Shown: positions 38,201-46,386 of the stretch, one piece after another
Position numbering within the stretch: the first letter of the stretch is position 1
How the letters are laid out: each line of letters opens with the position of its first letter
Assembly: GCA_016946835.1 (NCBI GenBank)
Contig: JACVTC010000068.1
Span: forward strand, 505,001 to 569,000
DNA length: 64,000 nt
Origin: Neocallimastix lanati (nom. inval.)
Lineage: Eukaryota > Neocallimastigomycota > Neocallimastigomycetes > Neocallimastigales > Neocallimastigaceae
Direction of reading: 5' to 3'
Notes under the pieces: generated by a model
Seen by the model: only the letters and a program-made list of their open reading frames with translations
What the model was told of the DNA's origin: nothing
Database searches by the model: none
Program-made: the position numbers and the translations under genes

Positions 38201-39436
38201 AATGTTTCCGTTTTCCATGCCTCTCATCATGGAGTTCAAGCGATCATTGGCGTCGTGGCAAAGGCTCTCTATAACGCTCAACTCATCCTTTGGGATCATG
38301 ATATTTTCTGGCGTAAGCATCTTCTCAGTTTATGTTACAGTGATAGCATGCCTCGTTTCATTCAAAATGGTTACGTCGGTTTAACTCGCTTAATGACTTG
38401 GTTAATCTTTAGTAAAGCCGATTACATCACACCATGTAAGAGTATGCCAAATGTCACCTGGGAAGAATGGCTTGGTGGTAAAAAGTTTAATAATAATCAA
38501 AGAAGGATGATGGAAACCCGTGAAAAAATTTATCCTATCGTCAATGGTATGAAGGTGACCAAGTTTATCCCACAACCTGACCTTGAAAATCCAACTCCTT
38601 TAGCCGTCATGATTTCCCATATCAATTCTGTAAAAGATATTCAGAATGCTATTTATGCTGCTAATATTATCGTAAATAAGATGAATATTCGTAGCTATAA
38701 ACTTCATATTTATATCTATTATGGCCCTCTTCAAAAAGATCCTGATCCTAATCCTAATCCTAATTGTAATCTTGATCGTGATCGTAATCGTAATCGTAAT
38801 CGTAACCTTGATCCTAATCTTGATCCTAATCGTAATTCTGATTGTAATCTTGATGGTAGCAATAACACTTCCGAAATCGAAATCTTAAACTTAATTTCTT
38901 CCCTTAACCTAACGGAACATGTCATTCTTAAAGGTCATCCATCATCCAATATTTATTCTACTGGTTGGGTCTTTGTCAATTCTTCTACGACGGAAGATGA
39001 AGATTTATCATTAACTATTGGAGAGGCAGGTTTATGTGGTTTACCGGTCGTTTGTACGGATGTTGGCAGTTCCCGTGAAGTTATTTCGGATCTTAAAAAT
39101 AATATCATCTATGGTAGTATTGTACCTCCACAAAAACCAAATCAATTAGCTTTTGCTCAACTTCGTGTTCTTTGTATGACTAATGGATTAAGACAAATTA
39201 TCAATAAAAAATGTATCGATACTCTTACCATTGAAGAATTAATTAAGAAAGGAACGAAAGGTATTGAAGTACGAATGAATGATCCATCCATCAAAAAATA
39301 TCGTCAAGAATTAGGTCTTCTCTTAAGAAAACGAATCATTGAAAAATTTTCCATCGATAGATTCTGTAGAGAACATGAACAATTGTTATGGTTAAGTTAT
39401 CTTTCTCATAAACGTGAAAAAAATATGACAATATAA
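29297..39436 (+). CDS. Giant multi-pass membrane protein with C-terminal GT4/PelF-like glycosyltransferase, 3379 aa, no intron
   Basis: One frame stays open for 10,140 bp and is far richer in G/C and codon variety than its flanks. Residues 1-950 are soluble-like. Hydrophobic segments cluster at about 959-1115 and 1213-1236, and again at 1378-1450 and 1491-1600. A middle region includes a HEFAE motif at 1815-1819, followed by a beta-rich stretch (about 2190-2350). The C-terminus is a GT-B glycosyltransferase. It starts with DSGTWPTGGGSVGNCRRDL at 2767, the N-terminal signature of PelF-like GT4 enzymes, then FHASHHG near 2973. It carries the retaining-GT EX7E motif at E3235/E3243 (IGEAGLCGLPVVCTDVGSSR). 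Low-complexity inserts (TNTN 1125-1205, PSPS about 1615-1668, poly-Ser about 2018-2045, TNTD 2588-2633, Asp/Asn-rich 2695-2758, DPNPN about 3147-3190) interrupt it without breaking the frame. It probably acts in membrane polysaccharide synthesis; donor and acceptor are unknown. The start is the first ATG after the A-run. Confidence 0.93.
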   Translation: MDSKENETNISNYKWQICYQKPLFDGDIIKSFALWNSDLSYLKEVKKPVDLLIIQYHAFYKSASNNNIYCDNSSVEFSPLDSVILDVDNHNGKRQMNASTKDKFIGRNVSNEALVNHIDNLNYNQSNLERMDLSDIPFSSYNTNNKSSTTNLNNVNSCKDSVPQYGFKHIVIDVDISIFMRTFSDNISALSIGEYIINRIRKVIEMGSINWIWGFYFSNLQDLINKYGMEDCQQFLFYFKKIFPYYAIFTDITKINVFEEIRDLIHGILLFNVVFHSNGRVKSRWEWDNMKFQDYVTALRNEINLRTDFIVLDIEVLTPEKIKHKKFHQYYQERSYYRKWLINNNFKGWISFDPNFNSLKCICPPEFSNVNDLDIYDMCSSSDVQSCHQLIMKMLPQLEWKDMPLNRSIWNKVLHELNLPIEITKRIPSITNVTQIELSDILLFQPPKPKFPSINEVIQESFTDQINLNLSQRKKNNSEFEIVRSTDSLNENSKSVNITSIHWENPNQDHRVFSTTAIGETYGNERRKQVEIKLIDIMINLLEKNLLRSINSPVPPPSPSNRQDNSKSPALLNRNGNDNLINSLSHDEYKPQPEMEEIIQFIDDIIHHPSSLVYCILNEVFDGYEVAIQYFKDLREKLINNQVSIYISTNSSFILKESPENLPYKKVWAIMGLDDNDRFYIFIPENTPNIVELIINCYFRRFFYHDAGKCLLLESLVVAQARPDSLPISHRILYEIENSSYSELFYFIRNTYLTQSSLENKIKNPVERELLTAYASYVSDYSHYLLIEKFDYLDKIKEQVKKGYTPVYVPEREMYEFVAYCTLDPSGDKLIREFSHRIMDSMIRNHYHTDSSEALALSYLFMLFWKACRRVAWINMESSLINMNPCFIPDYDQVAVGMEMITTPSNLKMMFDLNSHQLAKYMHPFLRKNVKESSEIKKNLNSILDNMDKGTDTKMVRSLANTFLFIYPIILDLILILCMNSGIFINGYMDNRTKDVLSFIFILMFPICGGLMNSMVRTCTFYYFNKSFSLMTAAFLRRYSASLIILSITSILIGIGTLFRTNYDVILMILFIIYTFLFGHYLILFANLSSIKNINVWFFKNKGSMLALLGTVILLIPNLICYFIFKNTNTNIDTNANIYSNTNIDTYTNTNTNTNTNTNTNTNININTYSDTYSYSNINLNTNLNININSNVDINTNTNIDGVTKSSYSKIILAIYDLGFLIANLVMLFGYRRLSHDCLNFTNKIRIPTKEEILDFYALNHPKPTLFVGESQNNYLKRVTLWERSARIYYRSMINEASKNVTNRNLNPGNGNDHSLIYERIQQQNWEEELMNWYLQRSGTTAPLQYSQEWDTVLEEALEELRKKNQEEKINRGDLLFDFERVAIYFGIFYFIYIFIDKWSFFILEGKSYLFLPDQLKNRMNIPFEDYLYGSLYATLFLFICSGFLKWFIHQLLVSKNEGEEEKNSRLDWFTSREIMIQCRKNNMYVYRTELIKFLFIIFVMLLMTTGIIFLIHGYNQKVFQTFGILAFGFVGFLIGLFHKLFFLSRECEVRLNKYLIIIILFGIGVSAFLKFYVGTPLYSFYSTCISGWLFCSIAVIIYYGRFNSEVHYSLHLSSPPSSSPFPFPFPSPSPSPSPSLPSIPTPPPHHSLFSFSSSSSASSSPFLHLASSGQRFIGQKNDILARENLEIYLRKIAHKNFITPSEILLKSVYGKILDAKDNFRTLSSRNILKICFPDADDLLQDIYECFYNGGIKVKIAPEEVFNIRGERYCAISHKIKEKDILVVYTFLPQITSDYTTSDQINPKITEWVAAAVVHEFAEQNAGYSHAEAALLELLMKNGENLGELPIRYLYQICVSDKRELKKLIYGYVELEKKKALFDIDIDSEWERLKRNTKLFLIQLNTIWYKYINRISKNYNIESISINGRIPSDLNRLLHKKHNSLMKMNQIIALSVLSIYIARRINDFCISEKLPKEIRLNRKRSLKKQASKERFNRRYSLSRSISRKLPVSLKERMKRGNKSFTSSSSSFTSSSSSSSSSSSSSNPFNSSSSNSINVISNIRNKFIEGLEELEFIIYLAVTGDDRFGREFSSSTHHFYFTRLLFFIIFKISHKIRWILTKKFYLSENNIKNLLVQMKRGRFRDHYYNKENQIERIHSYNSSLNHVVSLIEGHHKGYLVSTRFHQQQQTKATTVDWKPTENDRPFSIGFFNYNTGQLVKEHELDANRNVLFTTYYEYTNECQLFPRKIYKLYGEISSANCRDFVQIANSPELCEEHYLTGNELSLITMSVLHVRNRHGEPVDIQVTYTYDHENTTLHYAQHDFTTYKCKSEKWVMVVYYAEKWRNDDPKFSKGTPPSSFSIPSPSSLTLTSPKLKKVHFYSLTDPQNEYVTEFDYSHPYYVKNTTVLLSSSDASGEEKFNPIPVPTPKEIAEDPYGLLSRSPPHSFYFNNELLTYYLYKESKSFPIFSKKGKKISYFTEPYSTPRCRQELWNFWKASNLAGVFARDIDEAILRKEKTLQSYWKHRDMGYRKRACQDLQREAEALDTILMINDLPTLPSNLPLRFNDLAILATGGDAIERSSSKALRIQRAKIGTNTNTDTKVGTNVITNANTKVGTNVNTNTDTNIDTNTNTNTNAEVTHPSFSYISTISHSKSKSFQPNIILPSIHDPQTQTISINDDSNSMYNDYNNDISIDISNYYFDNDDGNDDGNDDGYDDYDYDYNHRNHYNNNFSKDNHNDNCNDNCNDKSHGNSNDDNDGNNIDEILEVVNLDSGTWPTGGGSVGNCRRDLIDYLDHLRWTAIVEIGRRRRRKELVQRNFQIEKNITSIHCLPLWDNDFDFPSPHENIYCGDHDYLSLRRKTQATRDNIIESIFLPLVKLLIQGMVETKFTENNLDRYEKLFIDFYLYFQKCDWSISWNHKKTRICWLKTWLEHCKKELNRGNILSIEIPTVSEIEMLFSLTTRLLLPITTKIPNVSVFHASHHGVQAIIGVVAKALYNAQLILWDHDIFWRKHLLSLCYSDSMPRFIQNGYVGLTRLMTWLIFSKADYITPCKSMPNVTWEEWLGGKKFNNNQRRMMETREKIYPIVNGMKVTKFIPQPDLENPTPLAVMISHINSVKDIQNAIYAANIIVNKMNIRSYKLHIYIYYGPLQKDPDPNPNPNCNLDRDRNRNRNRNLDPNLDPNRNSDCNLDGSNNTSEIEILNLISSLNLTEHVILKGHPSSNIYSTGWVFVNSSTTEDEDLSLTIGEAGLCGLPVVCTDVGSSREVISDLKNNIIYGSIVPPQKPNQLAFAQLRVLCMTNGLRQIINKKCIDTLTIEELIKKGTKGIEVRMNDPSIKKYRQELGLLLRKRIIEKFSIDRFCREHEQLLWLSYLSHKREKNMTI

Positions 39437-40038
39437 ATAGAAATAGAAAATAGAAAAATTAAAATTAAAACAAAACAAAAAACAAAAACAAAAAATAAAA
39501 AACAAAAAAAAGGAAAAACAAAAAATTAAAAATATTAAAAATTTTAATTTTAATGGATTTTTAAAAAAAATATAAAAGAGTTACAAGGAGGGAGGAGATC
39601 AAAGGATTTTTTAAAAAAAAAAATAAAAGATACATAAAAAAAAAAATGATACATAAAAAAAATAAAAAATAAAAAAAAAAATAAAAATAAAAAATAAAAA
39701 ATATAAAATATAAAATATAAAATATAAAATAATAATAATAATAATAATAAATTATATTATTAAAATTAATCATTATACCATTTTTTAAATTAATTTAAAT
39801 TTATATATTTAATAAATTAAAAAAAAAAAAAAACTTTAGTATTATATTAATTACCATTAGTTATTTTTACTTAATGTAAAGTAAAATAAATTTTATTATT
39901 ATTATTATTATTAAATTATAACTAATAAATAATAATAATAATAATTAAAAAAAAAAAAAAAATATTAAATTTATTAAATATAATACTTAAAAATCAGAAA
40001 TGATAGTTAACATTAATATTTATATTTTATTATATGTT

Positions 40039-40089
40039 TATTTATTGATTTATTGATTTATTGATTTATTGATTTATTGATTTATTGAT

Positions 40090-40156
<67 letters not shown>

Positions 40157-40173
40157 TCTATTTATTTATTTAT
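40039..40173. repeat. (TTGATTTA)n then (TTTA)n microsatellite
   Basis: Six TTGATTTA units pass directly into about 23 TTTA units. This looks like a tetranucleotide array of which one half carries a point variant spread by slippage. Confidence 0.9.
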
Positions 40174-40465
40174 TTTATTGCTTTTTCATAAAGAAAGACC
40201 TTCTTACATTTTAAGAATAGGTCATTTACATGTTATTTATAAATTATTGATATGTAATAGTCTAGCATTATTGGTTAACATTTTAACGTTTCAATACATT
40301 ATATTTAACTGATGGGAATCTTTTTATAGTCTTTCAATACTTTAATTTTTTTTTTTTTTTCTTTACACATAAATTTTAGCTATTATATGATTATTCAGGA
40401 GAAATTTTTTTTTTTTTTTTACATTTTAAAGAGCTTTATTATTAATTGAAAGAATGACAATTATT

Positions 40466-40514
<49 letters not shown>

Positions 40515-40803
40515 AAAAAAGATTACTCAATATAACAGAATTATTAAAAAGTAGTTTATTTTTTCTTTTATATCTTTCAGTTAACTGCACAAAGAAATCA
40601 GTAACACTCAAATAACCCTTGTGAAAAATTATAAATATTTACAACAGCAAATACAGGATAGGATAAAATCAAAACTTTACAAAAATCAAAACAATTACAA
40701 AAAAAAAAAAAAAATCATCAAAAACAACGATATATTTCAAGCTTTCATATATTCAACACTAGCAATTTTTTTTTAATACTATTTAAAGGGAATTTACTTT
40801 CTC

Positions 40804-41054
40804 TTTTATTTTTATTTTTATTTTTATTTTTATTTTTATTTTTATTTTTATTTTTATTTTTATTTTTATTTTTATTTTTATTTTTATTTTTATTTTTATT
40901 TTTATTTTTATTTTTATTTTTATTTTTATTTTTATTTTTATTTTTATTTTTATTTTTATTTTTATTTTTATTTTTATTTTTATTTTTATTTTTATTTTTA
41001 TTTTTATTTTTATTTTTATTTTTATTTTTATTTTTATTTTTATTTTTATTTTTA

Positions 41055-41085
<31 letters not shown>

Positions 41086-41090
41086 ATATA
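40804..41090. repeat. (TTTTTA)n hexanucleotide array
   Basis: An essentially perfect TTTTTA repeat of about 46-47 copies, ending in TTTTATTATATA. It lies directly before the LINE fragment at 41.2 kb. Confidence 0.95.
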
Positions 41091-41198
41091 TATTATAAAA
41101 AAGAAAAAAAAAAAAAAATTTTTTTCTATTTTTTATTATTATTATTTTTTTTTTTACTTTATACTTCTTTTATTTTATTTTTTTAGACTTTCTTGAAA

Positions 41199-41552
41199 TG
41201 GATAATGCTTCTTTAAATTCAGCAACTATACCTGTATTGAGGCGAGGCCTTCGAAGATACGATATTCTGAATAAAGATTTCATTCTTATCTTTAATTCAT
41301 GATCTTCATTCATGGTCTGTTAGTAAACTTTAAACTTTTGGAATTTCTTAGTAAAAGAAAAAAAAATATATATATTTCCAATGACAATGAAAATAATTCA
41401 TGGAATTACAAAAAAAAAACACACACACACCTAATATGGAAAATTACTTCATTTTAAGGATAAATTATGATAAACCCACTTATTATCTAAATATTTTATA
41501 TTATATTTCTTCCTACAACTAGATACCTTCCTATATATAAAATTAATTGGAT
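41199..41552 (+). mobile_element. LINE 5'-region fragment, inverted relative to the main LINE remnant
   Basis: Reads NSATIPVLRRGLRRYDI and NKDFILIF, then MENYF-like and INYDKPTYYLN-like phrases after frameshifts. The same region is present on the minus strand at about 43650-44000. Compared with that copy it has expanded A and CA runs (near 41411-41430). It ends near 41550, exactly where the minus-strand reverse transcriptase of the neighbouring LINE breaks off. Confidence 0.7.
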
Positions 41553-43020
41553 CTAAGAAAAGTAAGATAAGTGAAATTTCCTTTAAATTTCCTTCTTTGA
41601 CAAATTTCCTAAATTGAAATATATAAACTGATACATTCTTCTTTATTTCTAAATCTAAATTGTTCTAGTCTAACAAATTTATGGTCTAAGGCATATATTT
41701 AGCCATTCTATTAGTAACAATCTTTAAAATAATTTTTTAAGCCAATATTAATAAGAGTATGAGCACGATAAATTATTGCAATCTGAAAGATCACCTTTTT
41801 TTTTTTTTTTGAAATTGATATTATAGAAGTCGAATTCCATTTCTTCAAGGAAATCACCATTCCAGATTTTGTTAAATAATGAAAAGTAAACATTTTAGCA
41901 CAATTAGAGTAGTGAACATCTAAAGTATAGTCTTGATTATCGGATAAAATCAGATTCACTAAAAGAAGGCTTTAAAAAAAAAAAAAAAAAAAAAAAAAAT
42001 TCAATTGAAATACTATTGGGGCCAGGAGCTTTATTATTTTTTTTTTCATATCAAGCACAGTGTTTTTGAATTTCTTCTATAGTGAGAGGATCATTAATAT
42101 CTCAAGTAGAATTATTATTAGGAATTTAATTTCAAATAAATTTACCCAGTATTCATTATCCAGACTATGATGAGTAACATCAGAAGCTAGTTCACTATAA
42201 AAATTCAGCAAATCGATTCAATTTGATCTGAATGAGAAAAATAAATAAATAGTTACCCTGTTTGTTCCTTTAAAAACGCTTAACGAAGTTAGAATTAGTG
42301 TACATAGGAGGGTGAGATAGCTTCTTTAATTTTAACCAAGCACTCCTTGCACTCTTGTTACGAAAATCATTGCATACAGACTCTATCGACGGATGAAATT
42401 GTTTTGATTTAATAGAAAGCTTAATTGACCTGACTTTACCACATATATTTTTATATTCATGAAGCAAATATTTAAAAAAAAAATCATCAAGGTTATCAAG
42501 ATTAGGATTTAAAGATAAAAAAAATTTTTTTTTTGATTCTATAAAATGCAATATGCTTTTTCATGAGAAAGTTTCTTGATATGATAAGGGTTAGTGGAAA
42601 GTTGAACCATTAAGATCACAAGGAACTTTATCACCAACTTTAATAGCCGTTTCTATAAATTTGCTCACCCTTTTATTAGAACTTAATTCTTCATTATCAT
42701 CAAATTCATTAAGAAGAAAAGAGAAGTAGTTATTTGAGAATAATTCATTTTTTTTTCTTTATACATACATATGTGGAGACCATTTAAATCTTCTAGATGG
42801 AGTAGGAGTATGAAAACCTTCTGATTCATCTTTCTTATAGGAGAGGATAAGAGGGAAGTGCTCAGAAATATCATTGAATGTACGTACTACAAAACAGATA
42901 CAGATACATATACAGATACCTTATTAATGCATTCCTTCATTTTTTTTCGATTAAAATAAAACATGGATCAATACAAGATGATCTTACCATCCCGAGCCCA
43001 TATGAAATCAAGATCTGTTA

Positions 43021-43053
<33 letters not shown>

Positions 43054-44330
43054 CGAACCACTGATGAGATGATTTATTAAGTAAAAACCTTCTAATTGGG
43101 ATTTAAACATATTAAAGTCACCTACAAGAATAGAAGGAATATTAGTATGTTTCTTTATCCAAATTAGTAATTTCTGAAAAGGCATTCATTCTTTCTTCCT
43201 TATGTGTGACTGTAGGAACTTAAATATTACCAATAGTGCATTTAATTCCAAAAAAAAGAAGTAATGTTAACAGAAATGATATACTTATATTCAAAAGGAT
43301 CAGGAGAAAATGAACAAGAACGATGTATACTTATACTAAAGACCTCTCATACTAGGTATATTTGGATCAGTTTTTGGTAAAATTGTATTATAGTGACAAA
43401 GAAATGGGGTAATTATTTGAATGTACATTTAAGATATTGGGCTATTACCGACCTCTTTTCAAGCAAATACAGATAGGTTTAAAATTTTCATTAAAGTATC
43501 TAATACCATCACGCTTTTCAGCATTCTATCCATTAATGATCCAACTGACACAAAGATTGAAGAATTGAGTAGACGATGAGTAAATGCTACTATAAAGAAA
43601 ATCTTTTACCATTGTTTAGTTTCAAAAGAAGAAAATTTATTGTTAAATTTCTTAACTTCACTGAAAGTTCTGATTTTGTCGGTTTGGATCCAATTAATTT
43701 TATTGATTGGAAGGCAATGGGTAAGAAGAAATAAAATATTTAGGTAATAAGTGGGTTTATCATAGTTTATCCTTAAAATGAAGTAATTTTCCATATTAGG
43801 TGTATAAGTTTTTATAATTCCATGAACTATTTCATTGCAATTGGAAATACGTTTACTAAGAAATTCCCAAAGTTTACTAACAGACCATGATTGAAGATCA
43901 TGAATAAAGATAAGAATGAAATCTTTATTCTGAATATCGTATCTTCGAAGACCACGTCTCAAAACAGGTATAGTTGCTGAATTTAGTTTCAAAAGAAGAA
44001 AATTTATTGTTAAATTTCTTAACATAACAAAAAGTTCGAATTTCGTTGGTTTTGATCATCTTTTTGAAGTTTGCAATGATATTTTAAAACAAAAATCCTT
44101 GATTTTTTTAGATTGATTTATGAAATGGTATTCCGTTGAATCAACTGAATCTACCGTTGCGTAGAGCGTCGACGGTCGAAATGATAAGGCATGGATTTTT
44201 CACCTCCTGAGTGAAAGATCTGATACAGATTCGGTTGATTAACACTAATACTGAAATTATTTATTACTCGCAATAATGAACGTGGTGTTATCATCGAAGA
44301 ATGGGAAAATGTTAGAAACTATTGCTTCTA
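41552..44330 (-). mobile_element. Decayed LINE (non-LTR retrotransposon): 5' ORF, endonuclease and start of reverse transcriptase
   Basis: Read from 44330 downward, a GC-richer 5' part contains MPYHFDRRRSTQR. An open piece follows (44025-43606, with RRGLRRYDIQNKDF and IIKTYTPNMENYF). Apurinic endonuclease motifs come next: SILVGDFNM near 43110-43140 and EHFPLILSYKKDESEG near 42835-42873. A linker ORF lies at 42551-42270. The beginning of the reverse transcriptase shows YRAHTLINIGLK near 41740-41785 and EQFRFRNKEECISL near 41635-41680. Stops, frameshifts and A-runs inactivate it. The RT ends before its catalytic YADD region, so the element is also truncated. Confidence 0.8.
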
Positions 44331-44340
44331 ACGCACTTTT

Positions 44341-44472
44341 ATAATTATTATAATATATGATATTTTATTCATTTCACGTATTTTATTTTTTATTTTTTTT
44401 ATTTTTTTTTATTTAAATCCTATAATTTTTATTATTATTATTATTATAAATTAAATAAAGTTATTCTCTAAG

Positions 44473-44509
<37 letters not shown>

Positions 44510-44519
44510 ATACATTTTC
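44341..44519. repeat. T-rich/ATT repeats and A-run between LINE and copia remnants
   Basis: ATTATT repeats near 44428-44448 and an A-run of about 29 (44477-44506). Nothing else visible. Confidence 0.6.
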
Positions 44520-45190
44520 ATGATGAAAATTAGTAAAGTATTTAAGCTTGGGCCCAGAAATACTTTTGATTAATTGATCTGCCATCATTGAGTTATAGAA
44601 TCAATGAATATTAATTTAATTTCATTTTTTTTATAACTTTAATCTTGAACGCATTTGTATTTATTTTATATCCATATATTTTAACATCGTCCCTTTTGGT
44701 TTTCATTTTTAGTTATAATCCTTAACATGGTTTATTATCTATTCTAATATATATTAGTTTTAATATTTTTTTTTTGTTTTTATTGAACATTTCATTTACT
44801 AATATTTTTATTCATATAACAGGTTTTGTACATTCTATTTAGCTTGAGTATTCGGGCTTCCTTGATTAATAAGACTATATATATATATATTTTTTTGGGG
44901 GGAAAGTAACTAATTTTCATGATATTTTGAACTATATCCTAATACAAAAAAAAATATATCCTGAAGTGGATCTTTTTTTTTTATTTCACCATCAGCGAAA
45001 TCTGTATCACAATAAGCCCTTAAAAATTTTTTTTTTCTTTCCGTTATAATGCATTGAAAAGTCCTTTTGTACTTTTTAAGGTATTTTAAAAAAAGAAATA
45101 TTTGAATACCTGCATTCAAATCAGCCTTTATTGGATTTTCGGAAAAACTTGCAGCTCAATTTACTACAATTGCTTCATAAGACTTTTTAA
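44520..45190 (-). mobile_element. Decayed copia retrotransposon 3' end (RNase H to polyprotein C-terminus), second family
   Basis: An open piece at 45119-44910 shows FLKYLKKYKRTFQC and AYCDTDFADGE, the copia RNase H region. Farther down the minus strand, near 44610-44530, the frame MADQLIKSISGPKLKYF matches the C-terminal M.D.LTK..... signature of copia polyproteins. A very similar phrase occurs at about 55745-55795 on the plus strand, so these two copies form a family distinct from the 6 and 20 kb copies. Confidence 0.8.
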
Positions 45191-45419
45191 ATAATTAAAG
45201 AAATAAAACTAACATTTAGTAAAAACAATTGTCAATTCTCTAAAATATTAAATGAAGATAATATAAGAGAAATAATAAGACATGAAAAAAAAATGAAAGA
45301 ACTATATCATTAAAGATGAATTTTAATATAATAAAGTAAAAAAAAAAAATAAAAAAATAAAAAATTTAATAATATTTTATCTATCTTTTTTAAAAATAGA
45401 ATGAAAAAAAAATTGATAA

Positions 45420-45660
45420 TATTAAAAATAAAAATAGTAATGAAAACATTGTTAAGGTGTTTAATAACTAACTATCAAAAAAATTAAAAGTCAATCCTAA
45501 AAAAAATTTAAATGAATATACACCTCTTCTTATAGCATGTGTAAAACTATTTAAAGATAATATGAAATGTTAACAAATATAATGTCAAAATAAATGTTGA
45601 TGTTGGAAATTCAAATCAATGGACTTCATTTCATATAGGAGCAAGTGATAATTACAAAAA
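45420..45660 (+). pseudogene. Ankyrin-repeat gene remnant
   Basis: Frame pieces NEYTPLLIACVKLFKDN (about 45510-45560) and NVKINVDVGNSNQWTSFHI (about 45580-45640) reproduce two ankyrin units (TPLLIAC and VNxxxxxxxTxxHIA). A stop and frameshift separate them, and the reading frame then runs into repeats. Upstream 45250-45310 has a Glu/Lys-rich piece (NEDNIREIIRHEKKMKELYH) that may belong to the same gene. Long ankyrin proteins are common in gut fungi; this copy is dead. Confidence 0.65.
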
Positions 45661-45836
45661 TATTTATATTTATATCAAATTTTTTTTTTTTTTTTATATT
45701 TTTTTTTAAAATTATATTTATTTTATTATATTTTTATATTAATTTAATATTATATATTAATATAGTTTTTTTTTTTTTATTTTATTTTTATTTTTTTTTT
45801 ATTTTTTTTTTTATTTTTTTTTTATTTTTATTTTTA

Positions 45837-45867
<31 letters not shown>

Positions 45868-46386
45868 TTATTTTATTTTATTCAATCTGTACTTTATATT
45901 CATATTCTACTATTTATTTTATTATATTTTATTATATTTTATTATATTTTATTATATTTTATTATATTTTATTATATTTTATTTTATTTTATTTTATTTT
46001 ATTTTATTTTATTTTATTTTATTTTATTTTATTTTATTTTATTTTATTTTATTTTATTAACTTAATACTTAAATATAATTCTACATTATTGAATATTAAT
46101 GTGATTTTTTTTAAATATTTATAAAAAAGGAAATTAAGATAATAATGTTTTTTTTTTTTTTTTTTTTTTTTTTTTCTTGTTTTTATTTTTTTTTTTTTTT
46201 TTATTTTAATGATTTTACTCTTTTTTAATTTTAGTTTTATATATATATATAATATTATATTAATATATCAAAAAATTATCTTTTATAGAATGAAATATTT
46301 ATATTATATTATATATATATCTAATGAATAATATAAATATTTTTAATAATATATATTTTGCAGATATCTTTTTTTTTCTTTAATAA
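45661..46386. repeat. T-rich satellite: (TTTTTA)n, (TTTTA)n and TATTTTAT repeats
   Basis: (TTTTTA)n near 45810-45870, TATATTTTAT repeats 45920-45975, (TTTTA)n 45976-46055, then T-runs. The 159-codon plus ORF across it is a repeat translation. The end borders the RGS gene stop codon. Confidence 0.85.

Larger units (their letters stand above)
39437..41198. other. AT-rich spacer downstream of the giant gene
   Basis: Starts with an A-rich stretch that probably holds the 3'UTR. It includes (TTTA/TTGA)n at 40039-40170, an A-run of about 41 (40469-40509) and the hexanucleotide array at 40804-41090. No gene. Confidence 0.6.

Noticed and set aside
32656-38925. Several 60-99 codon ORFs on both strands inside the giant gene
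   Set aside because: Shadows in other frames, mostly over its low-complexity inserts.
45645-46124. 159-codon plus-strand ORF rich in Phe/Leu
   Set aside because: Translation of (TTTTA)n and (TTTTTA)n repeats; no start context, no domain.
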